This document shows positions 8,335 through 15,449 of a stretch of 27,429 nt of DNA, piece by piece. The position numbers and the translations under genes are program-made. A model generated the notes under the pieces. That model made no database searches, was not told where the DNA came from, and worked only from the letters and a program-made list of their open reading frames with translations. The DNA comes from Pseudohongiella sp. (GTDB lineage: Bacteria > Pseudomonadota > Gammaproteobacteria > Pseudomonadales > Pseudohongiellaceae): the NCBI GenBank assembly GCA_030652635.1, contig JAUSPW010000386.1, positions 1 to 27,429 on the forward strand, in the 5' to 3' direction. How positions within the stretch are numbered: position 1 is the stretch's first letter; each line of letters starts with the position of its first letter.

Positions 8335-9280
8335 TGCTCAGTTTTTCCGCAATAATGGCCATCAGATCACCTGCGATATCGAGATTATAGGCAGCGTTGA
8401 TTTCGCGTACACAGGTTGGGCTGGTGACATTGATTTCAGTCAGGTAGTCACCGATGACATCAAGGCCAACAAACAATAGGCCTTTGGACTTGATGGTGTC
8501 TTTGACTTGAGCCGCAATCCAGCGATCACGTTCAGACAAGGGTTGGGCTATGCCGCTGCCGCCAGCCGCCAGATTGCCACGCGTCTCACCAATAGCCGGC
8601 ACGCGCGCCAAGGCATAGGGCACGGGCTCTCCATCGACCAGCAGAATGCGTTTGTCACCTTTGACAATTTCCGGAATATAGCGCTGTGCCATGATCGGGC
8701 TGCGGCCATGCTCGGTGAGTGTTTCAATGATCACGCTTACGTTGGCATCATCGGGTCTGAGACGGAAAATCGAGCTGCCACCCATGCCATCCAGGGGTTT
8801 GAAGATCACATCGCCATGCTCTTTATGGAACGCGCGTAACTTATCTGCCCGGCTGCTGACCAGGAAGGGTGGGCAACACTGAGGGAATTGTGTCGCGAAT
8901 ATTTTTTCATTGCAGTCGCGCAGCGACTGCGGTTTGTTGACAACCAGAGAACCCGCCTGCTCAGCACGTTCCAGCAAGTACGTTGAGTAAATGTAATTGT
9001 TATCAAAGGGCGGGTCTTTGCGCATCAGGATCACGTGCAGATCCTCCAACGGGCGTTGTTCGACCTCACCCAAGGTGAACCACTGATGCGGATCATAGGC
9101 AACAGACAGCTTTCGCATATGCCCCATGGCAGTTTCACCGGCAAGGTAAAGATCACTCTGCTCCATGTAATACAGTTCCCAGCCACGTTCCTGTGCAGCC
9201 ACCAGCATGGCGAGACTGGTGTCTTTTTTGTAATTGATACGGTCGATAGGGTCCATCACGATGCCGAGTCTGATCTGCAT
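8318..9280 (-). CDS. gshB: Glutathione synthetase
   Basis: The 320-residue protein is colinear with E. coli GshB (about 316 residues). It opens with IRLGIVMDPIDRINYKKD and carries LMRKDPPFDNNYIYSTYLLE, NKPQSLRDCNEK, the ATP-grasp loop KPLDGMGGSSIF, ETRGNLAAGG, and the metal-binding EINVTSPTCVREI near the C-terminus. It joins glycine to gamma-glutamylcysteine using ATP in the cytoplasm. The ATG at 9280 has an AGAGAG site about 8 nt upstream on the minus strand. The 152-nt gap to the divergent receiver gene must hold its promoter, but I see no strong box pair there. Its 3' end overlaps the tonB-like gene. The same order occurs in Pseudomonas. Confidence 0.97.
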   Translation of the reverse strand: MQIRLGIVMDPIDRINYKKDTSLAMLVAAQERGWELYYMEQSDLYLAGETAMGHMRKLSVAYDPHQWFTLGEVEQRPLEDLHVILMRKDPPFDNNYIYSTYLLERAEQAGSLVVNKPQSLRDCNEKIFATQFPQCCPPFLVSSRADKLRAFHKEHGDVIFKPLDGMGGSSIFRLRPDDANVSVIIETLTEHGRSPIMAQRYIPEIVKGDKRILLVDGEPVPYALARVPAIGETRGNLAAGGSGIAQPLSERDRWIAAQVKDTIKSKGLLFVGLDVIGDYLTEINVTSPTCVREINAAYNLDIAGDLMAIIAEKLSNAGKQ

Positions 9281-9419
9281 GGCTGTATCTCTCTGAAAGC
9301 AGTAAGAAGTTCATCAAGTCCTGAATGGCGGGCATCATAACATGCTGTGCAAGGGTTTCGGGCACCGACCATGCTGCTGTGCTACAACCTTCACAGGTGA
9401 CTGTCCAACAGGCTGATCA

Positions 9420-9425
9420 GGGAGG
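9420..9425 (+). promoter_or_regulatory. Ribosome binding site deciding the PilG-like start
   Basis: GGGAGG lies 7 nt before ATG 9433. The longer in-frame start at 9325 has no such site and adds residues with no family similarity. Confidence 0.7.
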
Positions 9426-9432
9426 AAAAGCC

Positions 9433-9939
9433 ATGCAGTGCAATACCCATGCAGTAAAAGAAGGTGCTTTTGAGCGAGGCAATCCAATCCCCGTTTGCAG
9501 GACTCAGCAACCGGTTCGGGTGCTGTTGGCGGATACTGGAGAACTGTTGCGTCAGCAGTTGGCCGCGATGTTATCCGATGCCAATTGCGAGGTGATGGCT
9601 GCTGCGGATGGCTTTGAAGTGTTATGCCGCTTGCCGGAGCTGCGCCCGGATGTGTTGCTGATTGCCAGTGACTTGCCTCGCCTCAGCGGTATTCAAGTGT
9701 GTTCGTTATTGCGGCAAAGCCCTGATTTTGCGGCGCTGCCGGTGTTGATCCTGACGGGAGCTAATGCACTGGTTGACAGGGTCAGAGCAGAATTGGCAGG
9801 TGCAAACGCCTGCCTGGAAAAACCATTTCGTCGCAGCGAGCTGCAGGCCGCCTTTAGTGCGGTGTTTGATGGGCAATTGAACCCGGGCAGAGCGAGTTCC
9901 ACAGAGTCAGTTGATCATGTCTTGCCTTCTGATTGTTGA
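9433..9939 (+). CDS. PilG-like receiver-domain protein lacking the phosphoacceptor Asp
   Basis: From ATG 9433 the product is 168 residues: about 27 leading residues, a CheY-like receiver (about 28-147) and a short tail. Strand 1 reads VRVLLADTG, leaving one acidic residue (D34) where CheY has two. The phosphorylation site should be the sixth residue of VLLIASDLPRLSG, and it is Ala78 (GCC codon), with Asp80 two residues on. The switch Thr108 (ILTG) and the Lys130 of LEKPF are kept. The fold therefore looks intact but unable to take phosphate at the normal site. The gene lies divergently next to gshB, exactly where pilG (a CheY-like regulator of type IV pili) lies in P. aeruginosa. I infer descent from pilG with changed function. 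It overlaps the next gene by 23 nt. Confidence 0.8.
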   Translation: MQCNTHAVKEGAFERGNPIPVCRTQQPVRVLLADTGELLRQQLAAMLSDANCEVMAAADGFEVLCRLPELRPDVLLIASDLPRLSGIQVCSLLRQSPDFAALPVLILTGANALVDRVRAELAGANACLEKPFRRSELQAAFSAVFDGQLNPGRASSTESVDHVLPSDC

Positions 9940-12049
9940 TGACGACATTACGGGCGCGACGCAGTTTGCAGAATCTTTAAGGCTTGCGTTAGGTGGTCAC
10001 GACAACATTGTGTGTCTGGCGGGTGTCAGCGCTTATCGCTTGTGGCGGCGCACAGGGCATGCCGATCTGATTCTGGTAGAACTGATGCGGCATCAGTCAA
10101 ACGGGTTTTCAATAGCGGCTGCAATTGCCAGGCAATCAAAAACACCGGTAGTTCTGTTGAGTGATCGCAGGCAAATGTCAGACTTGCACTGGGCGTCTGC
10201 AAGAGGAATTCCGCGTGTGCTGAGCCGTCATCGAGGCCTTGCTGTTTTGGCGCGCGACATCAAGGTGTTGCTTGGTCGTGAGGTGAGTCCGCCCGTTGAG
10301 GACAAAGCGGTGTTGGCTGCTCCGGTCGGGATTGATGAGCTGTGTGCCAGCCCCTCTGCGGCCTTGTTGACGTGCCTGTATGAAGATCTGCGGCAGTGGA
10401 ACCCTGATCATGGCGGTGAACGCTGGGTAGTGTCCACGCGGCAATTGAATTCGCTGAACTGGCTTAAAAACCTGTTGTGTTTTATCCGGCAAGCCGCGCT
10501 GCGCGATGCAATAAAAGGGCTGGTCAACCTGGAACACGCCTCAGCAGAGGCAAGCGTTTTTGCGCACCAACGGGTGTTGTTTTTGCTGATGCCCGAGCCC
10601 GCATGGGTGTTGCAAAAATTGGTCAGCGAGGTCGCTGAAGACATCTTGAATGACTTGCCGTTCGTCCAGGGTGTTAATGAATCAAGTTTGTTGACGGCTT
10701 CGCCACAGTTTTTGCCATGCAGGGACCTGCTCAATGCCATGTCGTTTTTGCCCGCAGCGGGAGCGGCAGTGGGTGCAGCAGGTCCCGCCTTAAATATTCG
10801 CGACTTCATTATACAAACACAATGTCTGCTCGCCTGGCAGCCACACTCAAACGCAGATGAGCTGCCAGCAGGTTTGGCGGGCATGATGTACGTTTTGGGC
10901 AGGCTGCCAGTTCGACCCACACTGGCAGAGGCGTGTTTGATGTTGAGTAACCTTGGCGCACCTCAACCATGTCGATTGTTACTGAATGCAAGCCTGGCTG
11001 AGCGCTATTTTTGCACAGGAACCGATGTGCCAGACGAGCACGATGGTGCGCAGCCCTCAAGCCCTTGGCTTGTTGATAACCTCGCGGCTATTGGCTACAA
11101 ACTGGACAGTCAGGAGCCGTTCCATCAGCGCTTGTCACACGTGATGGTCAGTGTTTACAAACTGCGTGCCCGTCTGGATATGCAGGGTGAGCAATGTGAG
11201 TCTGTCCGATCAGCCTGGCGTCAATGGCAGATGATTGCAAGGTGTCTGTACGAATACTGCAGTCTGGGGGTTTTGCGATCCGGCGCATGGTCGGAGTTTG
11301 ACCTTAAAAACCTGCGCGTGCATGTCCATGATCTGCAGCAGTGCGCAGAGCAAGGCAAACTGCCACCTGATCGCGTATTTCTAAGTTTGGCGGCGGCGGA
11401 GATTTGTACTGCAAGACGCTCTCAGGGCGGGGATCGATACGAACATCAAACACTGGCTGCCGGACTGCATCGTTTGCCAACGCCGGACACCATTGTGTCT
11501 GGATTGATGGATGACGTCAGGCAATCTGGTAGTTTGATGAGTGAAATTCGCCATGAGTTGCACTTGTTGTCGGAGATCGCACAGCAGTTGGGAGTAGAGC
11601 GTGTCGAGAGTCTGTCGCGGCTGATGCAGGACGTTTACCAACTGCTCAGCAAACAACCTGATTTACTGCGCCGCAGGGACTTCAAGCTGACTTTAAATCG
11701 GGCTCATCGGGTGTTATGCCGCGTGCTGGATCAGGCGGCCGCGTGGCAGCCCTTGACTGAGCGCGGCTTGGAGTTGTCTGTCAGGAAAACCATCAATGCA
11801 TTGTTTGAGATGTTTCCTGAACAGCAATCCTCGCGGCAAGGGCAAGAACCTGAGCGCGCGGAGCGGGCTTCAGCGCCTTCTGTTACCCAAAACGCAAGCC
11901 TGGCACAGTGTGTTTCGATTAATCGCCGCCTTCGTCTGTTATTGCGTCACCGGCGGAATCTGGAGGAATACCGTAGTCTCATGCTTGAACTTTTGCGCGA
12001 GCAACACACCTTGATTGCCACATATCTTCCCTATCAGCCGTCTGACTAA
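9917..12049 (+). CDS. Pseudo-receiver (PilH-like) fused to a long unrecognised region
   Basis: From ATG 9917 the product is 710 residues. Residues 1-120 form a receiver-like domain opening with CLLIVDDD, so the acidic pair D8/D9 is present. The phosphoacceptor position in ADLILVELMRHQSNGF is Glu55 instead of Asp, the Pro after it is His59, and the conserved Lys is replaced by Arg104. A Glu here can mimic a phosphorylated state. Residues 121-710 look soluble and mainly helical, with many Leu, Gln and Arg. I do not recognise a domain there: no histidine-kinase boxes, no HxxKG phosphotransfer motif, no HTH and no membrane segment are obvious. The start overlaps the previous gene by 23 nt without a clear ribosome site, so translation is probably coupled. 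A TTG at 9911 is an alternative start. Position after a PilG-like gene suggests a pilH or chemosensory origin. Confidence 0.75.
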   Translation: MSCLLIVDDDITGATQFAESLRLALGGHDNIVCLAGVSAYRLWRRTGHADLILVELMRHQSNGFSIAAAIARQSKTPVVLLSDRRQMSDLHWASARGIPRVLSRHRGLAVLARDIKVLLGREVSPPVEDKAVLAAPVGIDELCASPSAALLTCLYEDLRQWNPDHGGERWVVSTRQLNSLNWLKNLLCFIRQAALRDAIKGLVNLEHASAEASVFAHQRVLFLLMPEPAWVLQKLVSEVAEDILNDLPFVQGVNESSLLTASPQFLPCRDLLNAMSFLPAAGAAVGAAGPALNIRDFIIQTQCLLAWQPHSNADELPAGLAGMMYVLGRLPVRPTLAEACLMLSNLGAPQPCRLLLNASLAERYFCTGTDVPDEHDGAQPSSPWLVDNLAAIGYKLDSQEPFHQRLSHVMVSVYKLRARLDMQGEQCESVRSAWRQWQMIARCLYEYCSLGVLRSGAWSEFDLKNLRVHVHDLQQCAEQGKLPPDRVFLSLAAAEICTARRSQGGDRYEHQTLAAGLHRLPTPDTIVSGLMDDVRQSGSLMSEIRHELHLLSEIAQQLGVERVESLSRLMQDVYQLLSKQPDLLRRRDFKLTLNRAHRVLCRVLDQAAAWQPLTERGLELSVRKTINALFEMFPEQQSSRQGQEPERAERASAPSVTQNASLAQCVSINRRLRLLLRHRRNLEEYRSLMLELLREQHTLIATYLPYQPSD

Positions 12050-12055
12050 ACTGGC

Positions 12056-12061
12056 TATAAT
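12056..12061 (+). promoter_or_regulatory. Possible -10 element for the membrane-protein/glycosyltransferase genes
   Basis: A perfect TATAAT begins 6 nt after the preceding stop codon and 40 nt before GTG 12102. No convincing -35 box is present at 16-18 nt, so this is a weak promoter call. Confidence 0.3.
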
Positions 12062-12101
12062 GCTGGCTTCTTGAACCAAGTAGTCAGCGGGTTACAGTGT
12101 T

Positions 12102-12608
12102 GTGAGATCTATCGGATTTATCTGGGGTGTGGGTGGTATTTTGCTGCTGCTGTCTTTTGCCATTGTCAGGCTGGGCGGTGTGGCTCTGGAACTTAATACC
12201 TATGATCTTTCACTTATGCAATGGCTGCTGATGCTGGGCTGGTTCGCCTATATGGTGTGGGCTGAGGGATATAAAGGATTTCATCTGGCATTTGCGCCGC
12301 GTGTTGTGGCACGTGCCAGTTACCTTGCTGCCAATCCCAAGTTTGTTCACGTGTTGTTGGCACCGCTGTTTTGCATGGGATATGTACATGCCACACCGCG
12401 AAGGCGCATCATGTCGATTGCACTCAGCTGCATGATTGTGTGTTTTGTGCTGCTGGCTCGCATGCTCCCGCAACCCTGGCGTGGCATCGTGGATGTTGGT
12501 GTTGTGGCGGGACTGGTTGTGGGTGTTGCTTCGATTGTGTATTACCTCCTGCAATTGAAGCAGGCTGGTGCGGCCAGTCTGCCGGTACCTACAGATGTCC
12601 CGGTCTGA
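12102..12608 (+). CDS. Conserved integral membrane protein of unknown function
   Basis: This 168-residue protein starts at GTG 12102. It has four or five hydrophobic segments at about 6-26, 38-54, 80-95, 102-121 and 129-151. A conserved-looking polar loop, WAEGYKGFHLAFAPRVVARA, lies between the second and third. I do not recognise a family with known function. Basic residues at 100-103 (RRR) suggest an inside loop before the fourth segment. It overlaps the following glycosyltransferase by 14 nt, so it may belong to the same glycan-making unit, for example as an inner-membrane partner, but nothing in the sequence proves that. The ribosome site is weak. Confidence 0.75.
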   Translation: MRSIGFIWGVGGILLLLSFAIVRLGGVALELNTYDLSLMQWLLMLGWFAYMVWAEGYKGFHLAFAPRVVARASYLAANPKFVHVLLAPLFCMGYVHATPRRRIMSIALSCMIVCFVLLARMLPQPWRGIVDVGVVAGLVVGVASIVYYLLQLKQAGAASLPVPTDVPV

Positions 12609-13578
12609 GCAGCCGACTGAAATTTCTGCAATCGGCGCCAATCGTATCGGCGCCAAAACAGTCTGCGCCATCATCGTCACCTGGCAGCCTGAACTGTTAT
12701 CCCTGCAAAACTTGCTTGATGCATTATCAGAACAGCGCTGTCCCATTGTTCTGATCGATAACGGCTCATCAAATTGTGCAGAACTGCGTCAACTGCTTGA
12801 GCAATTGGCAATACGGTATCCTGGGCAAACAACCCCCCAGCTGGTGAGCTGGTCTGAGAATAAGGGGCTGGCAACAGCACTCAATGAAGGTTTGCTCCTC
12901 GCACAAGCCAATGACTTTGCCATGGCCTTGTTGTTTGATCAGGATAGTGCAATCAGTGCCGGGTTTGTGCCGGCCATGATCGCTCAGTGGTCTGACTTGC
13001 AGGCACTGCAAGAAAGTGGTCAGTATCACTTGCCGGCTGCCGCCATTGGCCCGCGCCTGCAGGACCCTGACAGCGGTCGTCGCACCGCGTTTCGTTGTTT
13101 TCGCTGGCGCAATCGCTCCGACAGCCCTGTCCCCGGGTTTCCCGGTCTCTATAAAACAGACTTTCTGATCAGCTCTGGCACATTGATCTGTATGAAGGCC
13201 TTGTCTGTGATTGGCCAGATGAAAGATGAATACTTCATCGATAACATTGATCTCGAATGGTGTTTTCGGGCGCGTGCGCGCGGCTATACCTTGTATGGCA
13301 CTGACCGCGCGATTTTGTATCATCGTATTGGTGAACCCAGCGCGAATCCCTTGGTTCAAAGCGGGCTCATGGTGCAACACAGTCCGTTGCGCAGTTACTA
13401 CTCCACACGCAATCGTCTGCACCTGCGTCGGCAAAGTTATGCTCCCTTTGACTGGAAGCTGCGCGACAGCGTGCGCTTTGCACTCAAATCGTTCTGGCTG
13501 ACACACTTCACCGCAAAACGTGCGGAATATCGCCAGCAGATTCAACGAGGCATTGAAGATGCGGAGACGCTGCTGTGA
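12595..13578 (+). CDS. GT2 glycosyltransferase, rhamnosyltransferase-like
   Basis: From ATG 12595 the product is 327 residues. It has the layout of the bacterial rhamnosyltransferase branch of GT2: nucleotide-sugar fold opening with VCAIIVTW (23-30), VLIDNGS (52-57), NKGLATALNEG (89-99), the DxD-type LLFDQDS (112-118) and the acceptor-side DEYFIDNIDLEWCFRARARGY (211-231). The DQDS form of the metal motif is common in dTDP-rhamnose transferases acting on O-antigen. That sugar is an inference, since no rml genes are in the window. It should act at the cytoplasmic face of the inner membrane. An ATG at 12595 inside the previous gene was preferred to GTG or ATG codons further upstream (12568) because homologous sequence begins around residue 20. 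The end overlaps the next gene in a GTGA junction. Confidence 0.88.
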   Translation: MSRSEQPTEISAIGANRIGAKTVCAIIVTWQPELLSLQNLLDALSEQRCPIVLIDNGSSNCAELRQLLEQLAIRYPGQTTPQLVSWSENKGLATALNEGLLLAQANDFAMALLFDQDSAISAGFVPAMIAQWSDLQALQESGQYHLPAAAIGPRLQDPDSGRRTAFRCFRWRNRSDSPVPGFPGLYKTDFLISSGTLICMKALSVIGQMKDEYFIDNIDLEWCFRARARGYTLYGTDRAILYHRIGEPSANPLVQSGLMVQHSPLRSYYSTRNRLHLRRQSYAPFDWKLRDSVRFALKSFWLTHFTAKRAEYRQQIQRGIEDAETLL

Positions 13579-14573
13579 GCGGTGCTGAGCAGAACACAGT
13601 GTACTCGACGGCGGTTGATGCGCCGTCCGATCAGATCCCCAGCCCTGGGCCGTTGATTCTGGTGTTGCTGCCAGTTTTTAACGGTGCTGATTATCTGGGT
13701 GAACAGCTGGATTCCATTCTGAATCAGACGCATCAGCATCTTATGCTGGTGTGCAGAGATGACGGTTCCAGTGATACCTCACCCGCCGTGCTTGAACACT
13801 ACCAAACCCTTCATCACGACAGATTTCTTGTCATAAAAGACCACAAAGGCAATCTGGGCGCCAGCGGCAGCTTCTCTGCACTCATGCAGTGGGCATTGGT
13901 TTTTATGCAGTCCACTGAGCAGCAGGTGTATGTTGCGCTGGCGGATCAGGACGACATCTGGCATGTCGACAAACTGGAAACCACGCTAAACGCCATGAGC
14001 AACATCGAAGGCGGCGAGCTTCCTGTTTTGATTCACAGTGATCTTAATGTGGTTGATAAAGAGGGGCGGCGTTTGTCTCCGTCACTGATGCACTTTCAAG
14101 GCCTTGATCCCACCCGCACAGCGTTTGCTGCGCAGCTGATCAGCAACACTGTGACGGGTTGCACCGTGTTAATGAACAAAGCCTTGTTACAAAAAGCATT
14201 GCCAGTGCCTGCTGACGCGGTCATGCATGACTGGTGGTTATCACTGGTTGCCAGCTGTTTTGGCAAGTTGGTGTTTATTGAGCGATCCCTGGTCGAGTAT
14301 CGTCAGCATGGACGCAATACACTGGGGGCACGTGCCTACCATCCCCCCAGCTTGAGTCTCAAAACCTTAGGCAAAGTCTTCCAGGCAAAACAGCAGCCGG
14401 AGGCGCAGAAATTGTTTGAAGCGGTTGCCGCTCAGGCACGTGTTTTCCACCAGCGATTTGCACCGGAGTTGACTGCGGGCAAGCTCAATCAGTTGCACGA
14501 TGTCATGCGCCTGCCCACCCTAGGACTTTGGGGGCAACGCCTGCTGTTTCGACAACTCCGGCGCAAGCGCTAA
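13575..14573 (+). CDS. GT2 family glycosyltransferase
   Basis: This 332-residue protein starts at GTG 13575, sharing 4 nt (GTGA) with the previous stop. After about 25 variable residues it shows ILVLLPVFNGADYLGEQL (28-45), CRDDGSSDTS (60-69) and the metal motif LADQDDIWH (122-130), followed by HSDLNVVD and a VMHDWWLSLVAS segment. DQDDIW is typical of GT2 enzymes that extend O-antigen or capsular chains. It is the third gene of a coupled set (membrane protein, GT2, GT2). It meets the minus-strand dioxygenase gene tail to tail, the two stop codons overlapping by 4 nt with no terminator between. Donor and acceptor sugars are unknown. Confidence 0.88.
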   Translation: MSGAEQNTVYSTAVDAPSDQIPSPGPLILVLLPVFNGADYLGEQLDSILNQTHQHLMLVCRDDGSSDTSPAVLEHYQTLHHDRFLVIKDHKGNLGASGSFSALMQWALVFMQSTEQQVYVALADQDDIWHVDKLETTLNAMSNIEGGELPVLIHSDLNVVDKEGRRLSPSLMHFQGLDPTRTAFAAQLISNTVTGCTVLMNKALLQKALPVPADAVMHDWWLSLVASCFGKLVFIERSLVEYRQHGRNTLGARAYHPPSLSLKTLGKVFQAKQQPEAQKLFEAVAAQARVFHQRFAPELTAGKLNQLHDVMRLPTLGLWGQRLLFRQLRRKR

Positions 14574-15442
14574 GACAGATTGCGTTGCAACCAACGTTTC
14601 AGGCGCAGTGTGTGACGTGCCAGATACGGCATCTTTGCCAGCATCTCCGGTGTGATCGGGAACTGCTGTACCCATTTATCTGGTTTGATCCACACAGGTT
14701 GCCTGTAGTGTATTTTCTCTGGCGTGCTGTGCAGTGGCGTGTAATAACGACACGCATCAAAAAAGTAATGCGTCACTTGAGAATGCCGGGTGCGTTGATG
14801 GTCTTTTTGCTCCGCCCCGCCATGCAGCAGGTTGGCGTGCCAGATCAGCGCATGGCCTTTGGGCATGATGCCAAATGACTGCTTGATACCAAGTGTGCTG
14901 ACATAGTTTTCCATAAAACTTTCGTAAGCTGGGTAGTGTTCGTAGCCGGGCGCCAGGCCGGCATCCTGCATACTGAGTTGTGGTAATTTGTGTGTGCCCG
15001 GGTAATAGCGCAATGGGCCGTTGTGTTCATCAATATCCTCAAGCGCGACCCACACCCCCGCCATAAAACCATTCGGCATGCTGCTGAAATGAATGGTGTC
15101 GGAATGTATTTTCTGTTGCGTGCCAAACGGGAAATTCAAAGTCTGAAACGGGCGCGGCTGGCGACCAAACAGTTGCTCAAGGGCAGCAAGCACTGATGGA
15201 TGTGTTGCCAGCGTATGTGCGGGTTTCACGAACTGCCAGGCATCCTGAATCCGGGCACCAAATGCCGGTGCACGCAAATGCTCAGGGTTATAAAGCGGTT
15301 GCAGGGTGCTGACCAACTCGTCGATACAGGCTGGGTCAAAACCAAAATCCACGATCACGTAACCGTTTTTTTCAAAATAATCTATTTGTTCGTCACTCAA
15401 AAAATCAGGGCTTGCACCTGATCTACTGCTTCGCTTGAACAT
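14570..15442 (-). CDS. PhyH-family Fe(II)/2-oxoglutarate dioxygenase
   Basis: From ATG 15442 (CAT at 15440-15442) the product is 290 residues. The iron facial triad is recognisable: H113 and D115 in KIHSDTIHF and distal H207 in HANLLHGG, with R217 or R219 placed to bind 2-oxoglutarate. The N-terminus LSDEQIDYFEKNGYVIVDFG is the standard PhyH opening. PhyH enzymes hydroxylate lipids and many small molecules. AGAGG at 15451-15447 gives a ribosome site overlapping the stop of the giant glycosyltransferase, which supports this start over one at 15715, inside that gene. The genes are 7 nt apart and surely cotranscribed. A role in hydroxylating a sugar, lipid or other substituent of the glycan is inferred from context only. 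Confidence 0.87.
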   Translation of the reverse strand: MFKRSSRSGASPDFLSDEQIDYFEKNGYVIVDFGFDPACIDELVSTLQPLYNPEHLRAPAFGARIQDAWQFVKPAHTLATHPSVLAALEQLFGRQPRPFQTLNFPFGTQQKIHSDTIHFSSMPNGFMAGVWVALEDIDEHNGPLRYYPGTHKLPQLSMQDAGLAPGYEHYPAYESFMENYVSTLGIKQSFGIMPKGHALIWHANLLHGGAEQKDHQRTRHSQVTHYFFDACRYYTPLHSTPEKIHYRQPVWIKPDKWVQQFPITPEMLAKMPYLARHTLRLKRWLQRNLS

Positions 15443-15449
15443 ACTGCCT

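Noticed and set aside
9281..9432. Promoter boxes for gshB and the PilG-like gene
   Set aside because: A TATGAT-like box on the minus strand (9339-9334) has no -35 partner at the right distance, so it was not called.
10408..10920. 170-residue minus-strand open frame opposite the pseudo-receiver fusion gene
   Set aside because: It is a shadow of the plus-strand gene, with low-complexity composition and no recognisable motif.
12631..12656. 11-nt direct repeat (ATCGGCGCCAA twice, period 15)
   Set aside because: It encodes IGA-N and IGA-K in a variable N-terminal segment of the GT2 protein. Two copies only, so chance or a minor duplication.
12769..13545. 258-residue minus-strand open frame opposite the rhamnosyltransferase-like gene
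   Set aside because: It lies wholly antisense to a gene with clear GT2 motifs, and its translation shows no family pattern or ribosome site.
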